DNA of 64,000 nucleotides from Streptomyces antarcticus. GTDB taxonomy: Bacteria > Actinomycetota > Actinomycetes > Streptomycetales > Streptomycetaceae. The notes beneath the pieces are model-generated. The model was not told the DNA's origin. It saw only the letters and a list, made by a program, of their open reading frames with translations, and searched no databases. A program made the translations under genes and the position numbers. The stretch lies in NCBI RefSeq assembly GCF_026627255.1, contig NZ_JAPNLM010000011.1, positions 124,001 to 188,000 on the forward strand, given 5' to 3'. Each line of letters starts with the position of its first letter. The stretch's first letter is position 1. Below are positions 16,410 to 24,773 of this stretch, one piece after another.

Positions 16410-16583
16410 TCACTCTGGCACCGGGGCGGCGGCGCGCCGCCGAAGGTCTTGCACCGCCAAGGCCACGCCCCGGCCATCGCACAGCAACGCCCAGAGGCCC
16501 ATCGGGACAACCAGCCATCGCCATACAGTTTGGAACTGTGTGATCACGGCGACCACGAAGACGATCTGGAACACGCAGAGCAC
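16410..16583 (-). CDS. Possible small membrane protein
   Basis: 57 residues from GTG 16583: VLCVFQIVFVVAVITQF, a short WRW linker, then LVVPMGLWALLCDGRGVALA and a basic tail RRRAAAPVPE. Two membrane-like segments with a positive C terminus. The frame stays open upstream into the DUF1877 relic, so the true start may have been lost. It lies just downstream of that relic. Confidence 0.4.
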   Translation of the reverse strand: MLCVFQIVFVVAVITQFQTVWRWLVVPMGLWALLCDGRGVALAVQDLRRRAAAPVPE

Positions 16584-16629
16584 CAGGTTGCCCAGCAGTC
16601 GTTCAACGTCCCGGCCGCTCCGGGGTGGA

Positions 16630-17010
16630 TCAGTCGAGCCAGATGAGCATCGCGTGATCGGTGGATGCGGCACCCCGGAAGAACTCCGTAAGGGGCGTGA
16701 ACAGGTCGCGGGCCCACTCCAGCGAGGCAGGCGAGTCCCAGATGTGGGGATAGACCTCGGACTTGGTGAGTTCGGAGGGGTCGACATCCCGGATGAGCTG
16801 GTCATACGTCGTCTGCCGCAGGATGTCGGCGGCCAGCAGCACCCGGTCCGGGGTCAGGTATTGCTGCGGTCCGTAGCCCCAGTCATCGGTGGCGAGAGGT
16901 CTTCGCCGTGGACGATGTCGACTGGGAAAGCGGAGCGTTGCAGGAGGAACCCCAGCAGGTGCCATGTCTGGTGCGTGGTGAAGTGCCGCGCTTCGGCCGT
17001 CTACCGCCAC
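16630..17010 (-). pseudogene. DUF1877-family gene, frameshifted and 5'-truncated
   Basis: Two minus-strand frames together resemble a DUF1877 (YfbM-like) protein: first TWHLLGFLLQRSAFPVDIVH up to about 16905, then, one frame over, DDWGYGPQQYLTPDRVLLAA through VYPHIWDSPASLEWARDLF to the stop at 16630. WGYGP-x-YLTP and the YPxIW motif are typical. The expected N-terminal 50 residues are missing. DUF1877 proteins are often found among toxin-immunity genes; function here is lost or uncertain. Confidence 0.65.
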
Positions 17011-17042
17011 TACGCCTGACCGGCACCGTGCCGTGAGGCGAG

Positions 17043-17076
17043 GGAGCGGTACCGACCCTGTGGTCAGTACCGCTCC
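17043..17076. terminator. Hairpin between the DUF1877 relic and queD
   Basis: GGAGCGGTAC (17043-17052) pairs with GTACCGCTCC (17067-17076), with inner GACC/GGTC pairing and a 4-base loop. A likely bidirectional terminator, and the nearest one downstream of queD. Confidence 0.65.
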
Positions 17077-17243
17077 TTCATCTGTTTCAGCCCGCATCGG
17101 CGGGGCCGAGCAGGCGCGTCGGGAGGCTCCGGGTCGGCCCCGCCGACGTGGTCACGAGCGGGAGGAGGCCTCGAGTTGCTGCTCCAGAGCCGGGCGCGGG
17201 CAGCGCCAGGAACGAGGCGAGGCCGGGCGTCAGCGGCACGGGA

Positions 17244-17804
17244 TCAGCTCCCGGTGCGCCACTGGTGTCCGGGCAGGAAGTGCACGTCGTAGCGCTCCGG
17301 CACGGTGGCGAACTGGTGCGGTCCCGGTACGTACGGCTCGGCCGGCAGGCCGAGTTCCCCGGTCGGGACGCCGAGGTCCTCGAAGAACCGCTCGAAGGTG
17401 CCGCCGGGTCCCGCGGCCACGCCGACCACCCGGCTGTGGTGGCGCTCGATGCGGTAGGCGTGCGGGCAGTTCTTCGGTACGAAGCCGAAGTCGCCGGCGG
17501 TGAGCAGCCTTTCGTCCTGCTCGCCCTCCAGGTCCTCGACGAACAGCCGCACCGCGCCGTCGGTGATGTAGAAGACCTCGTACGTGTCGCGGTGGACGTG
17601 GGCCGGGATCACGTCCCCCCTGGGGCCCTCGACGGTGAAGAAGTTGAAGACGTTCTCGGTCTGCTCGCCGCCCGTGTAGACGGTGACCAGGTCGGTGAAC
17701 AGGTGGGCGCGGTCGCCCAGGCCCTTCTCGATGAAGTACGGCTTCCCGGGCTCGGCCGGGATGTGCGACCGCGGGCGGCTGGGACGGGCGAACTCCATGG
17801 TCAT
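17244..17804 (-). CDS. queD: Quercetin 2,3-dioxygenase, monocupin type
   Basis: 186 residues from ATG 17804 behind GGAGG. It matches the short monocupin quercetinase QueD of Streptomyces in length and metal site: H69 and H71 in PAHVHRDTYEVFY, E76, and H115 in VPKNCPHAY. The reaction opens the flavonol C ring of quercetin with O2, releasing CO and a depside; the family prefers Ni or Co. No signal peptide, so cytoplasmic. It is divergent from a MarR-family gene, with a perfect palindrome in the 108-bp gap, which implies MarR repression relieved by a flavonoid. Confidence 0.92.
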   Translation of the reverse strand: MTMEFARPSRPRSHIPAEPGKPYFIEKGLGDRAHLFTDLVTVYTGGEQTENVFNFFTVEGPRGDVIPAHVHRDTYEVFYITDGAVRLFVEDLEGEQDERLLTAGDFGFVPKNCPHAYRIERHHSRVVGVAAGPGGTFERFFEDLGVPTGELGLPAEPYVPGPHQFATVPERYDVHFLPGHQWRTGS

Positions 17805-17831
17805 GAGAACCTCCGGCACGACGGGAACGAC

Positions 17832-17854
17832 GCATGTCAGGCTACCTGACATGC
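17832..17854. promoter_or_regulatory. Palindromic operator between queD and the MarR gene
   Basis: Perfect 10-bp inverted repeat GCATGTCAGG-CTA-CCTGACATGC in the 108-bp divergent gap. Length and symmetry suit a MarR dimer; one site could control both promoters. Confidence 0.85.
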
Positions 17855-17912
17855 ATCGCCGGTGGTGCCCCCGTACGGTCGCTATCCTCGAAACCCCGTC
17901 CCGCGAGGAGCC

Positions 17913-18356
17913 ATGACCACCCCCGCACCCAACCTGCCCCTGCTGCTCACCGAGGCCAAGCGCTGGTTCGACGACGCGTTGCTGGCCAGCATGCGGGCAG
18001 GCGGCGAACAGCCGGTCACCGTAGGGCAGGCGGCCGTCTTCGCCGCCCTCGACGAAGAGGGCACCACGGTCTCGGGGCTGGCCCGCCGGATGGGCGTCAC
18101 CCGGCAGACCGCCCACCAGGCGGTGCACGCCCTCATCGGCATGGGGCTGCTGGAGCAGGCGCCCGATCCCGCCTCCGCCCGTAGCCGACTGATCCGCCCC
18201 ACCGCAGAGGGCTCCCGTGTGCATCGACGCGCCCAGGACACGCTCACCGTCATCGAGGGCGTCCTGGAGGAACGCATCGGCGCCGAGGCCGTCGGCGCCC
18301 TGCGCAAGGCATTGTCCGCCCCCATGGGGGAACCCCCGCTGATCGAAGCGCCCTGA
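17913..18356 (+). CDS. MarR-family regulator, probable repressor of queD
   Basis: 147 residues from ATG 17913 after CGAGGAG. Central winged helix: VTVGQAAVFAALDEEGTTVS, then LARRMGVTRQTAHQAVHALI (recognition helix), and the wing DPASARSRLIRPTAEG. The C-terminal helix VIEGVLEERIGAEAV would dimerise. It is divergent from queD and shares the palindrome at 17832-17854, so autorepression and flavonol-responsive control of queD are the simplest inference. Confidence 0.88.
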   Translation: MTTPAPNLPLLLTEAKRWFDDALLASMRAGGEQPVTVGQAAVFAALDEEGTTVSGLARRMGVTRQTAHQAVHALIGMGLLEQAPDPASARSRLIRPTAEGSRVHRRAQDTLTVIEGVLEERIGAEAVGALRKALSAPMGEPPLIEAP

Positions 18357-18511
18357 GCGGCATCGGCCCGCGGCCGGCAGCTCGCCAGCGAGCGACCGGG
18401 GGGTGGCCTGGCCGAGAACTCCCCTCAGGATGACCTGCGGTGTGGCCCGGTCCGCCGTGCGCCAGTGCGGGCGGCCGGCTCGCCTCCACGCGATCCGTCA
18501 GCGCGGGCATC

Positions 18512-19767
18512 TCAGTTGATGCTGACCACGGCGTACGCCTCCCCGTTTCCCGGCGGCCGCGTCCATGAGCGGGTGGTGAACGCGTGCAGCCGTCCGTTCG
18601 TGATCGCATGGCGCGGCAGTTGGACACCGAACTCGCCGGTCACGGCCTCCAGTAGTGACCGTTCCGCCTCGGTGCCCTCCTCCCGGGAGCCGAAGAACCG
18701 TTCCGGGTCCAGTGCCCGCGGTATGTCCCCGGTTCGGCGTGTCGCTCCGTCCGCGTAGGTGAAGGCGTACTGCTCGGCACCGTTTTGCGCTACGGAAAGG
18801 TGGAAGAACGGCGTCCCGCGCCAGGTCCTCAGGCCGCTCCACACGACCACCGCACGGGTGCCCGCGCTTGCGGCCGCGGCCGGGGAGATGAACCGCTGCG
18901 GGTCGAAATGCGCAGGGGCGCTGTCGAAGGCGAAGCTCCAACGGGTGCCGGCCCGGCCGACCGCCATGAGGGCCTTGTCGTCGTAGGACGAGAACTCCGT
19001 CTGCCCGCGGAGCAATCGGTGGCGCGCTTCGTCGGACGTCATGGGATCGCCCAGCGCTTCCTCGCTCCCGTCCGCGAGGCGTCCGGGCAGGTCCTCCGGC
19101 TTCACACCTTCGACCAGGACGAACCGGTAGGACGTGCGGTTGCCGCCGGGGACGGGGTGCGCGAGCCACGCCAGGTCGTTCGGGTCGAGGCCGGCCGTCG
19201 GGCTCGGTGCCTCACCGGCCTGCCCGCCCCTGGGGGTGGACAGCAGCTCGCGGCCCCGTTCCGGGGTCAGCAGGGGCCCGAGAAGGGGGTCGGCCACCCA
19301 CCCCAGCGGCGCCAGGTGGTCGGGTCCCAGCGGCTGCCACACCGGCAGGGCGTCCATCAGCGTTCGCCATGCCCCGTCGGTGTTGCCCCACCGCGCCAGC
19401 TCCCGTGCCCGTTCGACCGCTTCCCCGAACGGTCCGGCCGCCGTGTACCGGTAGGTGCCGTTGCGTACCTGCTCCAGCGTCGCGTAGGCCAGCGACACCA
19501 CGTCGTCGCCGGCTCCCTGAGGTGGAACATCAGCGTGGAGTCGTCCCTGTACGAGTGCGCCGCGTGCTCGGCGACCAGCGCCGGCAGTAGCTCGGGCGCG
19601 TACTGCGGGTCGGTCACCACGTCCGCGAAGTACACCATGTAGGTCTGTCCGAGCAGGCGGCGCATCTGGTCACCCAGCCCGGCGGCCCGCGGTCTGCCGT
19701 ACTCTTTCGCCTCCACGATCGTCTGGCGTCGTACGGTTTCCTCATCCAGCTCGGCGAACTGGTCCAC
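18512..19767 (-). pseudogene. Conserved protein of unknown function split by a frameshift
   Basis: Two minus-strand frames appear to be one gene. The first (about 19767 to 19520) reads VDQFAELDEETVRRQTIVEA to HSYRDDSTLMFHL; the second continues GAGDDVVSLAYATLEQVRNG and runs to the stop at 18512 through AWRTLMDALPVWQPLG, PNDLAWLAHPVPGG, SFAFDSAPAHFDPQRF and RLHAFTTRSWTRPPGNG. If joined, the protein is about 420 residues. The second part alone is open from GTG 19501 (329 residues) and could be translated. A one-base indel near 19520 explains the split. I recall similar proteins in Streptomyces arms but no function. Confidence 0.6.
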
Positions 19768-19861
19768 GACTCCGACGCGAAGCAACCGGGCCGTCCTGCC
19801 ACCTGATGGATCACCGTCACCAAAGTGTGAGCCGACTGCCCTAGCGTCACGCCACGACAAC

Positions 19862-20360
19862 GCGTTTCCGGAGAAGCGGGAATCCGGCTCGGCCGAACAT
19901 ATGCCTCTTCTGTCGAGTCGCGAACAAGACCTCGAGCCTTCGGCGGCGCTCGGCGTGGGGCAGGGTCAGCAGCTCGGTGCCGTCGGCCCGGAGGGCGTCG
20001 AAGGCGATGAAGAACGCCGGGGTCTTTCCGGCGAGCGCGGTGGCGGTGCGGCCGCGGGCGGCGGCCCGGCGCTGGAGGGCTTCGAAGGACAACCGCCCGC
20101 CCGGCTGCGGTGTCCCGGACGACGAGCTCGCCGCCGAGGACCGGGCCCCCGGGCAGCTGTTCGGCGGCCGCGACCGGATCGGGGCATCGGTCCTGGACAA
20201 GGCAGCCGCACCGGGTCTGCACGAGCAGGCCGCCGACGGGGCCGGTGGGGGTGAAGAGGATCGTGCGGTGGCTCGAACTTCTGCTCCGCCGCCAAGACGC
20301 CCGCCAGGACGCCGGAGCCGGGGACGTGCTCGGCGGCCCGGGCGAGCATCGGCTCGAAGG
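19862..20360 (-). pseudogene. ATP-dependent DNA ligase relic
   Basis: Pieces of an ATP-dependent ligase N-terminal domain occur in three minus-strand frames: MLARAAEHVPGSGVLAG near 20349, VAAAEQLPGGPVLGGELVV near 20150, and RLSFEALQRRAAARGRTATA with AFFIAFDALRADGTELL to about 19900. Expected phrases are EQKWDG, DGELV and SFEALQRR; here the catalytic lysine motif is gone (EQKFE then out of frame). At least two frameshifts and a 3' truncation; non-functional. Confidence 0.7.
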
Positions 20361-20407
20361 GCGGGGTGAGATCACTCGGGGATGACCCTCCTACCGGCGC
20401 TCCGGAC

Positions 20408-20443
20408 CTGGCACTGGCACTGGCACTGGCACTGGCACTGGCA
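20408..20443. repeat. Hexanucleotide tandem repeat (CTGGCA)6
   Basis: Six exact CTGGCA copies between the ligase relic and tpg. No gene is seen in 20376-20646. Confidence 0.9.
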
Positions 20444-20646
20444 GCATTTGCCGTCTATGCGGGCGTTGCCCGGGGATTCGGCCAGAGGGGCTCTGCCGCG
20501 TCAGGCTCCAGGGTGGGTCGGCGGGGCGTACCGCTGCGGCCGCCGCGTGGCAGTTCTTACCCCACGGTGCCGCGCGCTCTTTCAGGCATTGCCATTCGTT
20601 GGCGGCCGCCAGGTTGGCGGTGCGTTCGGCGCCGTTGGACGGCACG

Positions 20647-21217
20647 TCAGTGGTCTTTGCCGAAGGCGATGTCGATGTAGTCGAGGTCGGTGATCTGGAC
20701 TCTGGTGAGGTCGTTTGCCCGGGCGCCGCCGTCTTGGAAGTACACGTCCTTGAGTGCTTCGGCGACGATTGCGCGCATTTCGCGATCGCTGGCGCCCTGG
20801 CCGCGGGCGTCGAGGAGGCGTTGTGCGTAGGCGGGGGGGCAGGCGGACCGTCAGTCGGCGGAAGCGGCCGTCGTCGGTGGTGCCGACGGGCGCGGTGTAT
20901 CCGAACCGGGCTCGCATTTCCACGGTGAGGCCGGTGCTGGTGGCGGCGTGCCGGCGGCGGCGTTCGCGGACCTGGGGCTGCCAGCGGGAGCGGACGGCCG
21001 CGTCGATGCGGCTGGTGATCTCCTTGGGCGGGGTCTTCCGGTCGCCCTTGCGGTAGCGCTCCACCGAGCGCTGGCTCACCCCGATCTCCTGGGCGATGGC
21101 CTTGGTGCTCTTCAGCTGGCTCATCAGGTAGTTCAGCCGGGCCTTGAGGGATTTGGGCGGCTGGCGGGTGAACGTGTCACGTTCCGCGTGTTCCAAAGCG
21201 TCGTCGATGTCCCCCAC
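20647..21217 (-). pseudogene. tpg: Telomere terminal protein gene tpg, frameshifted in a C run
   Basis: From GTG 21217 the first 127 or so residues match Tpg, the protein covalently attached to 5' ends of linear Streptomyces replicons: LNYLMSQLKSTKAIAQEIGV, SQRSVERYRKGDRK, RWQPQVRERRRRHA, MRARFGYTAPVGTTDDGRF, RRLTVRLPP. The run of seven G at 20833-20839 (C on the coding strand) shifts the frame; with six, the protein continues AYAQRLLDARGQGASDREMR and ends ITDLDYIDIAFGKDH at 20647, about 189 residues, normal for Tpg. As given, the product is a 211-residue protein with a nonsense arginine-rich tail. tap lies 4 bases upstream, as in classical tap-tpg operons. Confidence 0.9.
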
Positions 21218-21314
21218 GGCCCTACTCCCCTTCGTCCAGGACGGTGTCGCCGCCCTTGATGTGGCGGGCCGGATTGAGGCCCTGTTCCATGAGGCCGACC
21301 GCCCACAGCATCGA

Positions 21315-23336
21315 CTAGACGCCTTCCAGCTTGGCCAGGCCCGGCATCGGGCCGAGGCGGAACCCGCCCGGCTGCGGCTTGCCGGACGCCGCGTACGGCA
21401 GGAAGCTCAGCGGGCTCTCCCCCGGCGAGGGGTAGACGACGCAGTCGGACAGGACGGCGAGCGGGTACAGGCCCGTCAGGTTCACCATGTTGGACAGCTT
21501 GCGGTGCATGTTGACCCGGCTCTTGCTGATGACGGCGGCACGGATGTCGGGGCGCCACGTCGGCCGCTGAAGGGCGGGCCACCGCTCGCCGGCGGTGTAG
21601 TCCTTGCCCTGCGGGCGCTCGCGGAGCTTGCCGATGCCGCCCTTCACGGTCGCCTTGACGGCGGCGAGGACGGCGGCCAGGGCCGGGTCGGTCTGCTTGT
21701 ACCGTTCCATCGCGGCGAGGAACCCGGTGTCGGACAGGTCCTTGGTGATGCCGAGGTCGGCGAGGGTGTCCACGTACGCGGTCTTGAGGCGGTCGTGCCA
21801 CGGATCCAGGTACGCGCCGGTCTCGCGGCGCAGGTACGCCTCGAGGGGGTGGACGTCGTGGCCGAGCTCCTGGGCGTAGGCCAAGGTGTGCGTCTGGTAC
21901 CAGGCCGGCCCCGTCGGCCGGGTCCCGTCCGGCGTGAACGGGCTGGGGAGGAGCGGGTTGAGGCTGATGTGGGAGAGGTCGGCCAGCCAGGAGCCGGGGA
22001 TCTTCGGGTTGAACTTCGGGCCGGTGAAGTGCTCCGGCCCGGAGAGCCCGACGACCAGGCGGGCCGCGGCCGCGAGGAAGGCGGTGTTGAGGTCCAGGCC
22101 GACCGCGAAGGGCAGCGTGCACTCCTCATCGCTGAGCGAGTCCACCGACCGCACCCATTGGTAGGACTCCTCGTTGAGGAACCCGCCCGTCCAGCCGGAG
22201 TTCACGACGACGGGGTGTTCGGGGGTGGCCTCCGGAGGCGCCGGGTCCATCGGTTCCGTGCCCAGCGAGCCGGGGTTGTGGCCGGACACCCAGTTCCCGG
22301 TCTCCCGGCCCTGCACCGCCTTCGTCGGCGGGCGCAGCGCGGTCATCAGCTCCAGGCCGGAGACGGCCGTGCTGCCGCGCGGGGTGATGACGCGCTGGGC
22401 GTAGATGCCCAGCACGCGGGCGATGTCGGCCGGCTCCATGTCCGTGACACCGGGCCAGGACCGGGCGTCCAGGGCGTCCCACGACAGGATCGCCAGCTGT
22501 ACGCACAGCCGTTCGCGGCCCTGGGCTGTGCGGTAGATCCGCGCCCACGGGCCGAAGCCGCGGCGGGTGAGCTGCCACTTCGCCTTGGTGATCTGCTTGA
22601 CCACGGGGTGGTCCTCGGGCAGGCGCAGGGAGCGGCGCTGTTCGCGGCCCTGAAGGTGCTCGGGCAGCCCGAGCTTCACGGCGGCCGCGGCGGTGAGGAC
22701 GATCAGCGGGTCGGAGTCCTTGCCGTTGCGGTGCAGCTTCGCGGCGCCGAGGTGGGATTCCTTGAGGGTCCACTCGACCAGTTCGGGGATCGTGGTGGCC
22801 GGGCAGTCCAGCACGATGCCCTCGACGCCGTACGCCTGGCCGTCGCCGTCCAGGACCGCGAGGGGGCCGTACTGGTACGGCGCGGCGGCGATGTTCGGAC
22901 TGACCCGCCTCCGGGCCGGGCGCGCTGACGTCGCCGGGCGGCCGGCCGGACGCTCCGGTGCGGCCGGACTGGCGGGCGCCACGGTGGTCTTCGCCGGCGT
23001 GGGAACGCCGGGGGCGGGAGCCTCGGGAGCCTCGGGGGAAGCGGGGCCGGTGAACGCGGCCGGAACCGGCAGCGGCACGGGCGCAGGCGACGGGAACGGG
23101 GACTGGGACGGGGCGGCGTGAGCTCCGGGGGCGGAGTGCTTCGCCGCCCAGCCCTTCAACAGCCGCTGGTAGGCGTCCAGGCGCGGCGGCTTCGGCTCGG
23201 AGCGGCCGTTCTCCCAGTTCTTGATGCTCTGTGTCGACGTTTTCAACGCGACCGCGAGACGGGCCTGGGTAACACCGGCGGACTCCCGCAGCCGGGCCCG
23301 CTCCGCCGGGGGCGGGAGCTGCGGCTCCTCCTCCAA
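21315..23336 (-). CDS. tap: Telomere-associated protein Tap, truncated by a premature amber codon
   Basis: 673 residues. An XRE helix-turn-helix at residues about 15-60 (SAGVTQARLAVALKTSTQ) precedes a proline-rich linker and the large conserved Tap region (GFGPWARIYRTAQGRERLCV, GLDLNTAFLAAAARLVVGLS, GGIGKLRERPQGKDYTAGER, SRVNMHRKLSNMVNLTGLYP, LPYAASGKPQPGGFRLGPMP). Tap binds telomere 3' overhangs and recruits Tpg. The stop at 21317-21315 is TAG where CAG would continue the frame for 30 more residues (SMLWAVGLMEQGLNPARHIK and on) to a stop at 21222, four bases before tpg. Start is TTG 23336; the frame is open upstream (ELFASVDALLEEEP), so the true start is probably earlier. Confidence 0.9.
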   Translation of the reverse strand: MEEEPQLPPPAERARLRESAGVTQARLAVALKTSTQSIKNWENGRSEPKPPRLDAYQRLLKGWAAKHSAPGAHAAPSQSPFPSPAPVPLPVPAAFTGPASPEAPEAPAPGVPTPAKTTVAPASPAAPERPAGRPATSARPARRRVSPNIAAAPYQYGPLAVLDGDGQAYGVEGIVLDCPATTIPELVEWTLKESHLGAAKLHRNGKDSDPLIVLTAAAAVKLGLPEHLQGREQRRSLRLPEDHPVVKQITKAKWQLTRRGFGPWARIYRTAQGRERLCVQLAILSWDALDARSWPGVTDMEPADIARVLGIYAQRVITPRGSTAVSGLELMTALRPPTKAVQGRETGNWVSGHNPGSLGTEPMDPAPPEATPEHPVVVNSGWTGGFLNEESYQWVRSVDSLSDEECTLPFAVGLDLNTAFLAAAARLVVGLSGPEHFTGPKFNPKIPGSWLADLSHISLNPLLPSPFTPDGTRPTGPAWYQTHTLAYAQELGHDVHPLEAYLRRETGAYLDPWHDRLKTAYVDTLADLGITKDLSDTGFLAAMERYKQTDPALAAVLAAVKATVKGGIGKLRERPQGKDYTAGERWPALQRPTWRPDIRAAVISKSRVNMHRKLSNMVNLTGLYPLAVLSDCVVYPSPGESPLSFLPYAASGKPQPGGFRLGPMPGLAKLEGV

Positions 23337-23488
23337 CAGTGCGTCGACCGAAGCGAACAGCTCTTCCTCAGATGCAGCAGTGCTTATCCTTTTATGTATC
23401 CTGCTTCTTTAACCCGATCAGGGCGTGTTCCCTTGGCGGTTGGGTCACCGGCCGAGACGACAGCAGGGAGCCGGTTTCCGGTCGGGTC

Positions 23489-23758
23489 ATGACCGGCGCC
23501 ATGGAGCACTCCGTACGCCCCGACGGTTCACCGCCCGTCAACGGCTACGGTCACGCGGTCGACTCCACCGGAGCGATGGTCGCCGTCTCGGGTCAGGTTC
23601 CCGTGGACGGCGACGGCAATGCGGTCGGCCAAGAGGACGACGAATACCGGGAGGCGGAAAAGCCGCCCGCCTGCTCCTTGGTGAGGGTCGCCGGCCTGGT
23701 TCGCCCAGACTTCCGGGCCGAGGCCGACGCATTGGCCGTGGCACCGAGCGCTGGGTAG
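23489..23758 (+). pseudogene. RidA-family gene with an internal in-frame deletion
   Basis: 89 codons from ATG 23489. The first half (VRPDGSPPVNGYGHAVDS, MVAVSGQVPVDGDGNAVG) and the end (PPACSLVRVAGLVRPDFRAE, ADALAV) match the two ends of RidA/YjgF enamine deaminases, but the central 45 or so residues are missing, replaced by QEDDEYREAEK. A functional RidA is about 130 residues and trimeric, so this product should be inactive. Confidence 0.75.
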
Positions 23759-23873
23759 TGGTCGGGGCCGCTGAAGAGGCAGCCTGGCGCCTACCGGGCC
23801 CAGTTGCCGCGGGAACCGCAGTCCATCGTCCTCCCGTGAGACCGCAGTGGCGACGGCCGGTCGGGCGGGGCGC

Positions 23874-24773
23874 TCACGTCACCAGGTGCAGCGCCGTTTC
23901 CGCGATGCCCAGCCGTATGCTCTGGCCCCAGGTCAGCTCCAGGGAGTCGGTCTCCATCCCGTCGCCGAAGACCACGATCCGGTCCGACTCCACGGTCAGC
24001 TGCAGCCCCTGCCCCCGCCCCAGCTCACCGGCGACCTTCGTCGTACCGGTCGTCGGGGAGGGCCAGGCCTCGCGCACGAACCACAGGAGCCGCCGGTCGC
24101 AGGGTGCGGGCAGACCCGCGGAGCTGCCGCGCTCCAGCCACAGGGAACGCAGCCAGCCGGTGGCGCCCGTACCGGTGCCCACCAGCACCCCGGAGGAGGC
24201 CTGGGCCTCGCCCGGGCCCTTCTCGGCGTCGGTGCCCAGGCGGTAGCGGGCCGTCTGGTGACCGGGCGAGCCCAGGTAGATCTCGTTCAGCGCGAGAAGG
24301 CGCTGGGTGTCGTCGGCGACGGCCTCGACCATGGTCAACTCTTCTGCCCGGCCCCCGGCGGCGGTCGCCGCACGCAGCAGTGCGGCCGTGTCGGCGCAGC
24401 GGTGACGGACCAGGACCCCCGGGTTGCGCCCCGGGTCGGTGTCGATGCCCACCACCGGCTGGCCGCGGAGATACTTCGCGGTGTTGGCGACCAGGCCGTC
24501 CTGGCCGACCACGACCACCACGTCCTCCGGGGCGAACAGGAAGCGGTCCAGGTCCGCCCGCTCCACCCGGGAGCTGCGCCAGGTGAGCGGCACCGCCGCC
24601 GCCACCTCCCGCAGCGCCTGCCGCGTGCGGTCGTGGCGGCGGACCACCTCGTCGATCGACCGGCCCCGGCTGGAAAGGAAGAACGCGGCCTGCCCGTGCG
24701 TCCCGTGCCGGGCGAGCAGCTCCTCGTACTCGGTCCTGCGGTGCACGAGCACCGCCCGCGGGGCCAGGCTCAC
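23874..24773 (-). CDS. NAD kinase-like (ATP-NAD/diacylglycerol kinase fold) protein
   Basis: 299 residues; the GTG start at 24773 overlaps the SPFH stop (GTGA), so translation is coupled. Sequence resembles the NAD kinase superfamily: VVVVVGQDGLVANTAKYL (usual GGDG is GQDG here), VVGIDTDPGRNPG, ALNEIYLGSPGHQTARYRL (the NE motif), SSGVLVGTGTGATGWLRSLW, and IVVFGDGMETDSLEL near the end. The altered first glycine may change phosphoryl-donor binding. Substrate not determined; NAD is the family default. Confidence 0.8.
   Translation of the reverse strand: MSLAPRAVLVHRRTEYEELLARHGTHGQAAFFLSSRGRSIDEVVRRHDRTRQALREVAAAVPLTWRSSRVERADLDRFLFAPEDVVVVVGQDGLVANTAKYLRGQPVVGIDTDPGRNPGVLVRHRCADTAALLRAATAAGGRAEELTMVEAVADDTQRLLALNEIYLGSPGHQTARYRLGTDAEKGPGEAQASSGVLVGTGTGATGWLRSLWLERGSSAGLPAPCDRRLLWFVREAWPSPTTGTTKVAGELGRGQGLQLTVESDRIVVFGDGMETDSLELTWGQSIRLGIAETALHLVT

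Noticed and set aside
20408..20443. Origin-type iterons near tpg
   Set aside because: CTGGCA repeats are contiguous hexanucleotides like a microsatellite, with no DnaA boxes (TTGTCCACA) seen nearby.
23337..23420. A telomere-type palindrome cluster upstream of tap
   Set aside because: No series of foldback palindromes is present; the window is near tap-tpg but does not show a replicon end.
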